NCBI GenBank assembly: GCA_037481655.1 | Contig: JBBFLF010000006.1 | Coordinates: forward strand, 62,001-126,000 | From: Desulfobaccales bacterium | Lineage (GTDB): Bacteria > Desulfobacterota > Desulfobaccia > Desulfobaccales > 0-14-0-80-60-11 | Direction of reading: 5' to 3' | Length of the DNA: 64,000 nucleotides | Part shown: positions 35,684-45,006 of the stretch, piece after piece | Numbering within the stretch: position 1 is the first letter of the stretch | Layout: the number at the start of each line of letters is the position of its first letter | The notes under the pieces: model-generated | Told to the model about the DNA's origin: nothing | Seen by the model: the letters and a program-made list of their open reading frames with translations, nothing else | The model's database searches: none | Program-made: the position numbers and the translations under genes

Positions 35684-37075
35684 TCAGGCCCGGAGACGGT
35701 ATTTTTTCAGCAGGGCATAGAGCCGGGGCAAAGAGAGGGCAGAGAGGCGGCAGGCCTCCTTGACGTTGTGCTGCGTCCGGGTCATCAGGGCCTCCATGTA
35801 GGCCTTTTCAGCCTGGGCCACGACCCGGCGCCGGTATTCCTTGAAGCTGACTTCCGCCGGAACCAGCTCCGCTGCCCCCGTCGGTTCCGGCTCGGGGAGA
35901 GGGCACCGGACCGGCCGCACTCCGGAGGGCAGATGCCAGGCCCGGAGCACCGGCTCGGCGCCCGCGGCTTTGAGAGCCTGGGTGAGCACCGCCACCAGCT
36001 CCGCCACATTCCCCGGCCAGGGGTAGGCCAAAAAAGCCTCCAGGACATCCGGCCCCAGGCCTTTAAAGTTGCCGGAGGGGCAGAGGCGCAGCAGGTGAAA
36101 GAAGGCCAGTTCGGGGATGTCCTCCCGTCGCTCCCGCAGGGGCGGCAGCCGAATGACCATATCGGCAAAGTGATCCCACAGATCCCGGAGGAAAAGCCCG
36201 TCCCGGACCAGGGGGGCCAGCTCCCGGGAACTGGCGGCCACCAGCCGGAAGCCCCTCCCCGGGCCAGCCTGGCGCCGGGACAGCAGCTCTGCCAGACTGT
36301 GCTGGAGCTGCGGGCTGAGAGCCTCCACCTCCCGGAGGAACAGGGTGCCCCCCTGGGCCTGGCGGCTGAGGGCCGGCCAGGGCGAGGCCGCAGGAGACGA
36401 GGCCTCCCCTTCCCTGCCGGCCAGAGAACCGGCGGAAACAGTCACGAAGGGGCCATGGCGGCCGGCGCGGTGGAGGTGCAGGGTGCGCGCAAAGAGACTC
36501 CGGCCGGTGCCGTCCTCCCCCAGTATCAGGACCGGCCTCTCCTGGCCGGCGGCCCGGGCCAGGGCTTCATAACAGGGCCGCATGGCGGCGCTCCGGCCCA
36601 CCACTTCCTCCAGAAGAAGAGGTAAATGCACCACCTCGGGAGAGCCGGCCTCCCGGAAGGCCAAGGCCCGGCCCAAAAGGGCGCGGGTCTCCGGGAGGGA
36701 GTCGGTGCGGCGGAGAATGCCTGCCACCCCCCCGTGGAAGGCAGGGCTGTCCGGAGCCGCCTCCCCGGCTCCAAGAATGAGGAAGACCCGGGGAGGCTGA
36801 GGCAGGCGCTGCACCTGGGGCAGGATCTCCAGGCCGCTGCCATCCGGCAGCCGCAGGTCCACCAGCACCAGATCCCAGGAGTCCTCTGCGGCCTTGGCCA
36901 CCCCTTGGGCCACACTGGCGGCCGTCTCCACCCGGTGCCCCATCTCCCTCAGCAGGTCCGCCAACATCTCCCGGAAGAGTTCATCATCCTCAATGAGCAG
37001 GACCCGGGCCTGACCGCCGCAGAAAGAAATTCCGGGCTCGGAAAGGGGAGCTTTCCTGATGGGGGCGTATGACAT
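35684..37075 (-). CDS. Degenerate NtrC-like response regulator (AAA+ site lost)
   Basis: The protein is 463 aa from ATG 37075, with AGGAGG nine bases upstream. The receiver domain looks usable: E29-D30-D31 and phospho-Asp D73. The AAA+ domain is eroded: Walker A is GEDGTGR with Arg192 in place of Lys, the GAFTGA sigma-54 loop is absent (about 215-240), and Walker B reads TLFLREV with Arg248 in place of Asp. LPPLRERREDIPEL and a C-terminal Fis-type helix (QHNVKEACRLSALSLPRLYALLKK) remain. It cannot be expected to hydrolyse ATP or activate sigma-54; it may bind DNA as a repressor or bind a partner. The preceding gene encodes an equally degenerate kinase. Confidence 0.8.
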   Translation of the reverse strand: MSYAPIRKAPLSEPGISFCGGQARVLLIEDDELFREMLADLLREMGHRVETAASVAQGVAKAAEDSWDLVLVDLRLPDGSGLEILPQVQRLPQPPRVFLILGAGEAAPDSPAFHGGVAGILRRTDSLPETRALLGRALAFREAGSPEVVHLPLLLEEVVGRSAAMRPCYEALARAAGQERPVLILGEDGTGRSLFARTLHLHRAGRHGPFVTVSAGSLAGREGEASSPAASPWPALSRQAQGGTLFLREVEALSPQLQHSLAELLSRRQAGPGRGFRLVAASSRELAPLVRDGLFLRDLWDHFADMVIRLPPLRERREDIPELAFFHLLRLCPSGNFKGLGPDVLEAFLAYPWPGNVAELVAVLTQALKAAGAEPVLRAWHLPSGVRPVRCPLPEPEPTGAAELVPAEVSFKEYRRRVVAQAEKAYMEALMTRTQHNVKEACRLSALSLPRLYALLKKYRLRA

Positions 37076-37101
37076 GGCCGACACCTCCTGGCCTCCCCCG
37101 C

Positions 37102-39261
37102 TTAAGAGGCCAAGCCCTTCGGTCCGGGAGGGGGGAAAATCCGGTCCAGGGCGGCAGTGAGTTCACTCAAGGACCATGGTTTCAGGGCGAAGTCCTGCAC
37201 CCCGGCGGTTTTGGCCTTCTCCAGGGTGACGAGATCCAAGGGGTCAAGACTGAGAATCACCGGCAGGCCGGGATGAAGGGTCCGCACTTCCCGGGCCAGG
37301 TCCAGACCGCTGATGGGGGCCAGGTCCTGATCCGCCAGCAGCAGATCAAAGTCCTGGGGCCGGGTCCGGAAAAGTTCCAGCGCCTCCTGGCCGTTGAGGG
37401 CCAGGTGGACCTCAAAGCCCAGACTGTGGAGGATCTCCCGCCAGAGAGCCCCTTGGCTCTCGTCTCCGGCGGCCAGGAGGATCCGCCCCCGGGCCTGACG
37501 GCGGCGCGCCGGCGCTTCCGGCCCCTCTCCGGCCTCCTCGGGCTGAGACCGCCGCTCCCAGGGCCGGCTGAAGGCCAGAATCTGCTGCACCAGGTCCCGC
37601 CCCCGGCGGCCGGCCTTCAGAACCTGAGCCAGTTTGGCCCTGGCCGGGTCCTCCTCCGGCAGGGCGGCCTGGGCCATCTCCGCATACCCCAGCATCACCG
37701 CCAGGATCTGGTCGAAGTCCCGGGCCAGGGAGCCGGCCAGACTTCCCAGGGCCTCCAGGCGCTCCCGTCGCCGGCGCGCCGCGTCCTCCCCGGCGCCCCT
37801 CAGGACTGGCATGGGTCCGGGGCCGCCGCTGACCTCCGTTTCAGGGGCAACCTCCAGGGGGACTGGACCTTCCAGGAGACGTCTGATCACCATGATGCCG
37901 CCGTCAGCTTCCCCCTTGGCATCCCGCAGGGGGGTCAGAAAGGCGTCATAACAGGCCGCCGTCCCCCCGGGGACAAGCTGCACCGGCTGCTTGGGATCGA
38001 GAAGCCGCCTGGCCTCCCTGATCTCCCGGAGTTTCTCCCCTGCCGTCAGTCCCGGCAGCACCCGGCTCACTTCCTGGCCGTACACCTCCTGCCGGGTCAG
38101 GCCGGTGATGGATTCCATGGCCCGGTTCCAGTGAGTCAGCCGGCCCTCCCGGGTGAAGGCCGCCACCCCCGCCTCACAGGCCGCCAGGGCAGTATCGGCC
38201 ACCTGGCGCTCCCGGGTAAGTTCCCGGTTCAGGTCCTCCTGTTCCGCCTGGGAGAGGAGGGAAGCCCCCAGATACTGCTCCTTCAGGAGACGATGAGACC
38301 GTTGGAGCCTGGCCAGCTCCTCCTCCAGCTCCCGGAGGCGGCTTATGTCCACGGCCACCCCGGTGAAGCCTTCCCGGGCCTCATCCCACTTACCCCACAG
38401 GCGCAACGTGGCCACCTTCCCGTCCCGGCGCAGGAAGGGGACCTCCACGCCCACCACCCGTCCCTGAGCCGCCTGGGCCAGGAGGCGTTCCCAGGCCGCC
38501 GGCTCCGCCACCCGGTCTTGCGGCACAAATTCTTCAAGCAGGCTGTCGGCCTCCGGCCAACCCAACATACGGGCCAGGGCGTCATTGGCGGCCACGAGAC
38601 TGAAGCCGGGTAAGCGGGCCTGAAATCTCCCCACGCCGGCTTCCTCCTCCCATAAAACCCCTGGGGCTGCGGCGACCGTCCCCCGGCCCTGGGCTGCTCC
38701 CTCCCGCAGTCGGCGGCATTCCTCCCCGTGCCGCCGGATTACGAGTCCCGCGGCGGCAACGCCGGCCAGAAGCTCCGCCAGATCTTTCTGGGCGCTGAGC
38801 CGGCGCCCTTCGGGGCCCAAGACCGCCAGGACTCCCATGGTCTTTCCGGCCACTCGCAGCGGCACGGCCAGACAGGCGGCCAGATGCGCCTCCCGGAGCG
38901 CCGCCGCCCAGGGAAGGGGCCCAAAATCTTCTGCCACCAGATCGCCCCACACCGCCACCCCGGTCTGGTAAGCCTGGCTGAAAGGATGCTGCTCCGGAGC
39001 ACCCAGGAGAGTGAAGGAAGCAGCGATGAACACCGGGGGGAGGGAGCCGGCCCAGGCCACGGGCTTGAGCCTCTCGTCCTGGGGCAGAAGAATCACCGCG
39101 GCAGCCCCGCCCACGGCTTCCACCGCCAGGTGGCAGACTTCCCGGAGAAAGGGGCCTTCTTCCATCTCGCCGGCCAGGAGCTCCAAAGCCCGGCGGAGTG
39201 ACCGGGGCACTGAAGCCGGCGAGGAAAGCCCCGTTTCCTTGTCTGGGATGTCAACCGTCAT
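37102..39261 (-). CDS. Histidine-kinase-like protein without phospho-His or ATPase domain
   Basis: The protein is 719 aa. In order: GAF-like domain (about 25-180), a PAS domain (about 215-320), a coiled stretch, a second PAS (about 355-450), an HisKA-like segment, and a receiver-like domain (about 590-710). The H-box reads LGSLAGSLARDFDQIL, with Arg514 where IAHDFNNIL kinases have His. No HATPase_c domain follows. The receiver keeps an Asp (LLLADQDLAP) and Lys (FALKPW) but its N-terminal acidic pair is AGDE. It may sense a ligand and signal by protein contact. Its stop lies 26 bases before the start of the NtrC-like gene. Confidence 0.8.
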   Translation of the reverse strand: MTVDIPDKETGLSSPASVPRSLRRALELLAGEMEEGPFLREVCHLAVEAVGGAAAVILLPQDERLKPVAWAGSLPPVFIAASFTLLGAPEQHPFSQAYQTGVAVWGDLVAEDFGPLPWAAALREAHLAACLAVPLRVAGKTMGVLAVLGPEGRRLSAQKDLAELLAGVAAAGLVIRRHGEECRRLREGAAQGRGTVAAAPGVLWEEEAGVGRFQARLPGFSLVAANDALARMLGWPEADSLLEEFVPQDRVAEPAAWERLLAQAAQGRVVGVEVPFLRRDGKVATLRLWGKWDEAREGFTGVAVDISRLRELEEELARLQRSHRLLKEQYLGASLLSQAEQEDLNRELTRERQVADTALAACEAGVAAFTREGRLTHWNRAMESITGLTRQEVYGQEVSRVLPGLTAGEKLREIREARRLLDPKQPVQLVPGGTAACYDAFLTPLRDAKGEADGGIMVIRRLLEGPVPLEVAPETEVSGGPGPMPVLRGAGEDAARRRRERLEALGSLAGSLARDFDQILAVMLGYAEMAQAALPEEDPARAKLAQVLKAGRRGRDLVQQILAFSRPWERRSQPEEAGEGPEAPARRRQARGRILLAAGDESQGALWREILHSLGFEVHLALNGQEALELFRTRPQDFDLLLADQDLAPISGLDLAREVRTLHPGLPVILSLDPLDLVTLEKAKTAGVQDFALKPWSLSELTAALDRIFPPPGPKGLAS

Positions 39262-39405
39262 TGCCGTGGCTCACCTAAATCATCCATAGCCTGCCGCAGA
39301 AAATGTAAGGGGAGAAGTATTACATTCTCACATAGCAAAAAAATTCTCTTTTTTAAAGAAAAAAGGGGCAAATAAAGTAGAGGGCCAGATCAGGGAGGGC
39401 TTCTA

Positions 39406-39422
39406 TTCTTATCGAATAAGAA
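39406..39422. promoter_or_regulatory. AT-rich inverted repeat upstream of the kinase-like gene
   Basis: TTCTTAT (39406-39412), CGA, ATAAGAA (39416-39422) is a perfect seven-base inverted repeat in the 248-bp gap between UPF0280 and the kinase-like gene. The gap is AT-rich compared with its surroundings. The repeat could be an operator or a weak terminator of UPF0280. Confidence 0.35.
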
Positions 39423-39509
39423 AAGCCAGTTGGCAGGCAGGCCCGATGGTTATCCTGGCGGCAGTCCCTGAAGGCCGAAAACATATCCTTTCATCGGACC
39501 GGCTCACGG

Positions 39510-40238
39510 TCACAGAGGCACCAGCTCTACCCGGCCCCAGGCCCCCAGGGTCTCTCCCACCACCACCACTGCGCCCACAGCACCGGGAATGCCCGCCAGC
39601 CAGGCCAGGGCCGGGTCGATATCCTGAGGCCTCCGCACCCGATTACCCAGGGCGGTGGCCAGGGCATCGGCCAGCGCCGCGGTGGGCGCCAGCACGCAGG
39701 CGGCGTCGGCCCGGCCCAAACTGAGGGAATGACCCACCGTGCCCGAGGAGGTGCACACCCCCAGGGGGGTGTCTTCGGCGCCTATCCTTAAGCCCACCCG
39801 GTGGCTTAAGGGCGAGGCCCCGGCATAGAGGGCCACGGTGGCCGGCTGGGTGAGGGCGAGAAAGACATCCCCGCCATTTTCCACGATGACTTCGGGGCTT
39901 ACGGCCATCAGGACCCGGCCCACCCGCTCCGCCAAAGCCCCCGCCACCGCCGCCATGGGCCCCACCCCGGCCACCTGGGCCGCGGCCACCATCTCCCGCA
40001 CCACCGGGGGCGCAAAGGGGTCATCGGGCCATGGCGTCAGCACCTCGAGAAAATCGGGGTGGGCGGCGATGTAGCTCTCCAGCCGGGCCCGCTCCTGCAC
40101 CACCGTCTCCCGGGCCAGACCGCTCAGATCCCGCTCGGCCAGGATGAGGAGGTCCGTCTGCTGCACCGCCACCCGGAAGGCCACCAGGCCCTCCCGGGCC
40201 ATGCGGGTGCGATAGGTGCGGGGTTCATGTGGCGCCAT
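39510..40238 (-). CDS. UPF0280 family protein (ApbE-like fold)
   Basis: The protein is 242 aa with PMAAVAGALAERVG, VIVENGGDVFLAL and GVCTSSGTVGHSLSLGRADAACVLA, the family signatures of UPF0280. The fold is related to ApbE flavin transferases and these proteins often occur near methanogenesis or Hdr genes. The biochemical activity is not established. It is cytoplasmic, with no visible partner next to it. Confidence 0.82.
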   Translation of the reverse strand: MAPHEPRTYRTRMAREGLVAFRVAVQQTDLLILAERDLSGLARETVVQERARLESYIAAHPDFLEVLTPWPDDPFAPPVVREMVAAAQVAGVGPMAAVAGALAERVGRVLMAVSPEVIVENGGDVFLALTQPATVALYAGASPLSHRVGLRIGAEDTPLGVCTSSGTVGHSLSLGRADAACVLAPTAALADALATALGNRVRRPQDIDPALAWLAGIPGAVGAVVVVGETLGAWGRVELVPL

Positions 40239-40376
40239 CGGCTTAAGATACCTCAGAAACGTTGCCCCAGAAGGTTGAAATAGACTGGCAGGAAGCGGTG
40301 GCCCCCTGCCCTCTCCCGATTCCCTTGCCCGAAGCCCTATGAGTGACGCGGGCTTCTCCTTCAGCCCGAGCCTTCT

Positions 40377-41249
40377 TCAGCCCCGGAGGGCAATGAGCAC
40401 TGCGCCCCCCACCATGAAGAGCACCCCGGCCAGGCGGGGCAAAAACGGCCTTTCATGGAGCCACAGGCCGCCCAGCAGCACCCCGAAAAGCAGGCTTAAG
40501 CGCTTGACCCCGATGAGATAGGCGGTGGAGGTCAGCATCACCCCGAAGGTGAAGCACAGGATACTGGTGACCACGGATAAGCCCAACAAGACTCCCCACA
40601 CCAGCCGGCCCCGGAGCCCGTCTTTGAGGCGCACCCGGCTGAAAGGGTAACCCGTGAGCATGACCCCGCCGAAAAACAAGGGGTAGGCAATGCCCATGAA
40701 CAGGGGACTGGAGTGGAGGATGGCCAGCTTGTAGAGGGTGGCGGTGAAGGAAAAGATGAAGGCCACCAGGAGCATCATGCGGGCGCCCCGCTCCCGAAAC
40801 AGGGCGGCCAGCGGCCCTAAGACGCCCTTGACCCCGGTGCCCAGGCTGAGAATGTAGCCCCCCACCCCGATGAGCACGATGCCCACCAGGCCTGCCCGGT
40901 CCGGCATCTCCCCCAAAAGCAGCCACCCCGTGCCCAGGATGAAGACCGGGGTAAAGGAGAGGAAGGGGATGCACAAAGACAGGTGGCAGGTCTTCAGGCT
41001 GGCCATATAGAGCAACGACGAGCTCACCTCCAGCACCGTGAGGACTGCCAGGGTCAGGAGGAGGTGCCAATGAAAGGCGGGCCACTCCACCAGGAAAGCA
41101 GCAGCTGCAAGAAAGGGCGCGGCGCACAGGATGCGGGTGAGCCCCATGCCGTAGGGAGTGAGATGGCTAAAATGGCGCTTGATGAGGGCGTCCGCCCCGG
41201 CGTCCCCCAGCGCCGCTCCCAAGCCAAAGAGGAGCCAGAGGTACTCCAC
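40377..41249 (-). CDS. EamA/DMT-family transporter
   Basis: The protein is 290 aa from GTG 41249, which has GGGGAGG ten bases upstream and follows the ksgA stop by four bases; a TTG at 41279 is less likely. It has ten hydrophobic helices in two EamA repeats (ALGDAGADALIKRHF, SSSLLYMASLKTCHL; TSTAYLIGVKRLSLLFGVLLG). The substrate is unknown; metabolite or amino-acid efflux is usual. Probably the last gene of the fadD-DUF2062-ksgA string. Confidence 0.8.
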   Translation of the reverse strand: MEYLWLLFGLGAALGDAGADALIKRHFSHLTPYGMGLTRILCAAPFLAAAAFLVEWPAFHWHLLLTLAVLTVLEVSSSLLYMASLKTCHLSLCIPFLSFTPVFILGTGWLLLGEMPDRAGLVGIVLIGVGGYILSLGTGVKGVLGPLAALFRERGARMMLLVAFIFSFTATLYKLAILHSSPLFMGIAYPLFFGGVMLTGYPFSRVRLKDGLRGRLVWGVLLGLSVVTSILCFTFGVMLTSTAYLIGVKRLSLLFGVLLGGLWLHERPFLPRLAGVLFMVGGAVLIALRG

Positions 41250-41253
41250 CGCC

Positions 41254-42126
41254 TCAGGCCTCCCCTTGAGCCCCGGCAACCTTCATGGCCGCCAGGTGGT
41301 TGGCCAGGGCCACAAACTCCGCCACGCTCAGGGTCTCGGCGCGGCGTTGCGGCTCAATCCCCACGGCCTGCAAGAGCTCCGGCACCTGGGCGGGAGAGAG
41401 TCCCAGGTCCGCGGCACCCGCCCCCAGGCTGTTGTGCAGGGTCTTGCGCCGCTGCCCGAAGGCCAGGCGCACCAGCCGCCGCAGCAGCTCCGGGTCGGCC
41501 GCCGCCGGCTGGAAAAGCCGCGGCCGCAGGCGCACCACGGTGGAGTTGACCTGAGGCGGCGGGTAGAAATTCCCCGGGCCCAGGGTAAACAGGGACTCGA
41601 TGGCGAAGTGATACTGCAGGAGCACGGAGAGGATGCCGTAATCCTTGTTGCCGGGCGCGGCCATGAGCCGCCGAGCCACTTCCTGCTGCATCATCAGCAC
41701 CGCCCGCTCCATGGCCGCCTTGTCCGTCGCCAGCTTGAATAGCAAGGGGGAAGTGATCTGGTAAGGCAGATTCCCCACCACCTTGAGGGGCCACCCCACC
41801 TCCCGGGCCAGGGCCGTCAGGTCGTAGGTGAGGACGTCCTGGCAGAGGATGAGGACCTGGGGCTGGTTTTGAAATTCCTGCTGAAGAAACTCCGCCAGAC
41901 GGTGGTCCAGCTCCAGAGCCACCAGGCGGCCGGCCTGCTCCGCCAGAAGGCTAGTAAGAGCCCCCAGCCCCGGGCCCACCTCCACCACCACATCCTCCGG
42001 TGTGAGGTCCAGGGCAGCCACGATGCGCCGGGCCTGCTTGGGCTGGGTGAGGAAGTGCTGCCCCAAGGATTTCTGGGGCTTGAGACCCAGGCGTTCAAGA
42101 AGCGTCCGGGGAGAGGGGCTGGACAC
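41254..42126 (-). CDS. ksgA: 16S rRNA dimethyladenosine transferase KsgA
   Basis: The protein is about 290 aa from GTG 42126. The frame extends to 42213, but KsgA proteins start shortly before KKSLGQHFL; here it is PQKSLGQHFLTQP. It has VVEVGPGLGALTSLL (SAM site), NLPYQITSPLLFKL (catalytic NLPY) and the C-terminal domain. It dimethylates two adjacent adenines near the 3' end of 16S rRNA during ribosome assembly. It overlaps the DUF2062 gene by 32 bases. Confidence 0.92.
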   Translation of the reverse strand: MSSPSPRTLLERLGLKPQKSLGQHFLTQPKQARRIVAALDLTPEDVVVEVGPGLGALTSLLAEQAGRLVALELDHRLAEFLQQEFQNQPQVLILCQDVLTYDLTALAREVGWPLKVVGNLPYQITSPLLFKLATDKAAMERAVLMMQQEVARRLMAAPGNKDYGILSVLLQYHFAIESLFTLGPGNFYPPPQVNSTVVRLRPRLFQPAAADPELLRRLVRLAFGQRRKTLHNSLGAGAADLGLSPAQVPELLQAVGIEPQRRAETLSVAEFVALANHLAAMKVAGAQGEA

Positions 42127-42580
42127 AGACAGACCTGCCGCGGCGGCGCTGCCGTTGGCGCCGCACGGCCCACAGGGTGAGGAAATAAGAGGCCACCGCC
42201 GGCGGCAGAGCAATGATCACCCCGCCCACCTGCAGCGCCAGGCCCCCCCGCCAGAGGACCTCCAGGGCGCTTTTCCAGGTCCAGACCTCCGGCAGGGTGA
42301 GCACCCCGCCGGGAAAGAGCAGGTAGGCTCCCACCTCAAAGGCCAGGATATACAAGGGCACGATGGTCAGCGGATTCATCACCCAGATGCCGAGATAGGC
42401 GGTGACCACCGAGACCCGGAGCAGGGGCGCCAGGGTGAGCACCGTCACCATATGGAAGGGCACCGTGGGGGTGATGCCCACAAAGACCCCCAGGGCCATC
42501 CCCCAGGCCAGCTTGCGGGGATCGCCCCGCAGCCGGCTGAGCCTCAGCCAGTAATAGCGGAGCAGCCGCCTCAGTTTCAT
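42095..42580 (-). CDS. DUF2062 membrane protein
   Basis: The protein is 161 aa. A basic N-terminus (MKLRRLLRYYWLRLSRLRG) leads into DPRKLAWGMALGVFVGITP, the DUF2062 signature, then NPLTIVPLY and a third hydrophobic region. It is a small integral membrane protein of unknown role, often near glycosyltransferases or lipid genes. It overlaps fadD by four bases (ATGA). Confidence 0.8.
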   Translation of the reverse strand: MKLRRLLRYYWLRLSRLRGDPRKLAWGMALGVFVGITPTVPFHMVTVLTLAPLLRVSVVTAYLGIWVMNPLTIVPLYILAFEVGAYLLFPGGVLTLPEVWTWKSALEVLWRGGLALQVGGVIIALPPAVASYFLTLWAVRRQRQRRRGRSVCVQPLSPDAS

Positions 42581-44262
42581 GCGGGCCCGGATTCCGCCGC
42601 CGGAGGCGGGTGCCCCTCCTCCCGCAGGCGCCGCCGGAGCACCTTGCCCACCGCGCTCTTGGGGAGCTCCGTGCGGAATTCCACCTGCCGGGGCACCTTG
42701 TAGGCCGCCAGGCGCTCCTTGCAGAAGGACTGCACTTCCTCCGGAGTGAGCTGGGCTCCGGGCTGGGGCACGATGACCGCCTGTACCATCTCCCCCCGAT
42801 ACGGGTCCGGCACTCCCACCACCACCGCCTCCTTGATACCGGGGTGCTGGAAGAGGACCTCCTCCACCTCCCGGGGGAAGATCTTGTAGCCGGCGCTGAT
42901 AATGATGTCCTTTTTTCTGTCTATTATATAAAAATATCCGTCCTCATCCATCCGGGCCAGATCGCCGGTATAGAGCCAGCCGTCCCGGAGCACCAGGGCG
43001 GTCTCCGCGGGTTGGCGCCAGTAGCCCTGCATCACCTGGGGCCCCCGGATGATGAGCTCCCCCACCTCCCCCGGCGGCAGGTCCCGCTCACCGGTGACGG
43101 CGTCCATAATGCGGGCGTCGGTGCCGGGAAAAGGCACCCCGATGCTCCCCACCGGTCGCGGGCCGCCAAAGGGCATGAAGTGGGTGACGGGGCTGGCCTC
43201 GGTAAGGCCGTAACCCTCCAGAATGGTGCAGCCGGTGAGGCGCTCGAAGCTCTGCCGCACCTCCGCCGGCAAAGGCGCGGAGCCGCTGACGCAGGCCCAC
43301 AGGGAGGAAAAATCCACCGTGCGGATCTCCGGGTGATGAATCAGGGCCACAAACAGGGTGGGCACCCCGGGGAGCAAGGTGGGCCGGCCTTTTTTGAGGA
43401 GGCGCAGAAACTCCCGGATCTCAAAGCGGGGCAAGAGCAGGACCTGGGCGGCCACCGACACCGGCCAGTTGAGGCAGACGGTGAGCCCGAAGGCATGAAA
43501 CATGGGGAGCAGGCCCACCAGGCGCTCCTCCCCCACCTTCACCTGGGGCAGCCAGGCGTTGATCTGGGCCACGTTGGCCATGAGGTTGGCGTGGGTGAGG
43601 ATGGCGGCCTTGGGCGTGCCGGTGGTGCCGCCGGTGTATTGCAGCACCGCCACGTCCGCCGGACCGGGCCGGGGCGGCTCCGGGTAAGGGGGCGAGGCCA
43701 GCAGGCGGGCGTAGCGGGCATACCCCGCGGCCTTGGGGCAGCCCCGGGGCAGTCCCTGGCGCCAGGCCTTGAGCGGATAGAGCCAGTTAAGGGGCCAGGG
43801 GAGGGCATCGGTGAGGGAGGTGACAATGATGCGGCTGAGCTTGCCCTCCGCCAGCAGCCCCGCCGCCTTGGGGAGGAGATGGTCCAAGGCCACCAGCATC
43901 CGGGCCCCGGAGTCCTCCACCTGGTGGCGCACCTCGCTTTGGCTGTTTAAGGGGTTGATGAGCACCACCACCGCGCCCAAGGATAGGGCGGCGAAATAGG
44001 CGGTGACCAATTGCGGGCAGTTGGGCAGGAGGAGGGCCAGGCGCTCCCCGGGGGCCAGGCCCAGCTCCGTGAGGCCCTGGGCCAGCCGGGCAACCTGGTC
44101 CCTCAGGGCGGCATAAGTGGTAATGCGGCCGTAAAAATTCAGGGCCGGCCGGTCCCCAGCGCGCGCCGCCGCCTGCCACAGGAGCCAGGGCACCGGCTCC
44201 TCCGGCACCTCAATCTCCGGTGGCACCCCGGGATCATAATGTCGGAGCCAAGGCCGGTTCAT
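42577..44262 (-). CDS. fadD: Long-chain acyl-CoA synthetase (AMP-binding)
   Basis: The protein is 561 aa, with YTGGTTGTPKAAILTHANL (P-loop), EGYGLTEASPVTH, YTGDLARMDEDGYFYIIDRKKDIIISAGYKIFP and the C-terminal catalytic Lys in PKSAVGKVLRR. It activates fatty acids to acyl-CoA through an acyl-adenylate, probably at the inner membrane. No Shine-Dalgarno is obvious before ATG 44262. A 12-base palindrome lies 14 bases upstream. The substrate chain length is inferred from similarity only. Confidence 0.9.
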   Translation of the reverse strand: MNRPWLRHYDPGVPPEIEVPEEPVPWLLWQAAARAGDRPALNFYGRITTYAALRDQVARLAQGLTELGLAPGERLALLLPNCPQLVTAYFAALSLGAVVVLINPLNSQSEVRHQVEDSGARMLVALDHLLPKAAGLLAEGKLSRIIVTSLTDALPWPLNWLYPLKAWRQGLPRGCPKAAGYARYARLLASPPYPEPPRPGPADVAVLQYTGGTTGTPKAAILTHANLMANVAQINAWLPQVKVGEERLVGLLPMFHAFGLTVCLNWPVSVAAQVLLLPRFEIREFLRLLKKGRPTLLPGVPTLFVALIHHPEIRTVDFSSLWACVSGSAPLPAEVRQSFERLTGCTILEGYGLTEASPVTHFMPFGGPRPVGSIGVPFPGTDARIMDAVTGERDLPPGEVGELIIRGPQVMQGYWRQPAETALVLRDGWLYTGDLARMDEDGYFYIIDRKKDIIISAGYKIFPREVEEVLFQHPGIKEAVVVGVPDPYRGEMVQAVIVPQPGAQLTPEEVQSFCKERLAAYKVPRQVEFRTELPKSAVGKVLRRRLREEGHPPPAAESGPA

Positions 44263-44275
44263 GGCCGCGGGTCAA

Positions 44276-44287
44276 GGCCGTACGGCC
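44276..44287. promoter_or_regulatory. Perfect palindrome upstream of fadD
   Basis: GGCCGTACGGCC is a 12-base perfect palindrome 14 bases before the fadD start. It could be an operator for a TetR- or GntR-type fatty-acid regulator, but in GC-rich DNA such palindromes also occur by chance. Confidence 0.3.
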
Positions 44288-44414
44288 GGGGAAAGGAGAC
44301 CTCCCCCGGTCCATAAAATTCACCCTCGTGGCGCCGGGCTCGTCACCGGGGGCAGCCGGCATACCCGGATGACCGCCCGCCGATGCCCCGTGAGGCCCAG
44401 AGGGTGCGGGCGAA

Positions 44415-44906
44415 TCAGGCTGGGCCAGTCCCGGTGCTGCAGGCCTCGCAGGTGCAGGCGGCCCGGTCGGCGGCGGTGGCCTCCCGCACCTCCCGCACGG
44501 TGACGCTGACGTCCAGAGCCTGGCCCGCCAGAGGGTGGTTGAAGTCCACCACCACGGTGTCGTCCTTCACTTCCATGAGGATGAAATACACCGGATGGCC
44601 TTCCTCATCCTCAGTCTCAAAGACCACCCCAGGGGTGAGCTCCACGTTGGGATCGAACTCCGCCTTGGGGATCTCGACGATGAGGTCCTCATCCACCTCG
44701 CCGTAGGCCTGCTCCGGGGTGAGGTGCACGGTGCGGGAGTCGCCCACCGTAAGGCCCACCAGGGCGGCCTCCAAATCCGGGGGCATGATGCCGTGGCCCA
44801 TGCAGAAGGAGAGGCGCTCCGGCGTGCCGCCGGGAGGAAAGCTCTGCCCGCTGGGCAGGCGGATGAGGTAATCCACGGTCACAAAGGATTCTGGAGTGAT
44901 CTGCAC
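44415..44906 (-). CDS. slyD: SlyD-like FKBP-type peptidyl-prolyl isomerase
   Basis: The protein is 163 aa from GTG 44906, with AAGGA six bases upstream. It has the SlyD layout: an FKBP half (VTVDYLIRLPSGQSF), an inserted flap (AYGEVDEDLIVEIPKAEF) and FNHPLAGQALDVSVTV. The tail ADRAACTCEACSTG has three cysteines and could bind nickel or zinc as in metal-binding SlyD. It is a chaperone and proline isomerase, cytoplasmic. Confidence 0.88.
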   Translation of the reverse strand: MQITPESFVTVDYLIRLPSGQSFPPGGTPERLSFCMGHGIMPPDLEAALVGLTVGDSRTVHLTPEQAYGEVDEDLIVEIPKAEFDPNVELTPGVVFETEDEEGHPVYFILMEVKDDTVVVDFNHPLAGQALDVSVTVREVREATAADRAACTCEACSTGTGPA

Positions 44907-44935
44907 AATGTATCCTTTTTAAACTTTCAGGAGTG

Positions 44936-44968
44936 AAAAGAAAAGGGGAGCCCTCCCCGGGCTGCCCC
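44936..44968 (-). terminator. Rho-independent terminator of the methyltransferase gene
   Basis: Read on the - strand: GGGGCAGCCC, loop GGGGA, GGGCTCCCC, then TTTTCTTTT. The stem is GC-rich with one unpaired C and is followed by an interrupted T-run. It lies 38 bases after the stop of the methyltransferase gene at 45007. Confidence 0.8.
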
Positions 44969-45006
44969 TGGGTCATAGAATATGGCGGCGGCGGCCAGCT
45001 TTGGGA

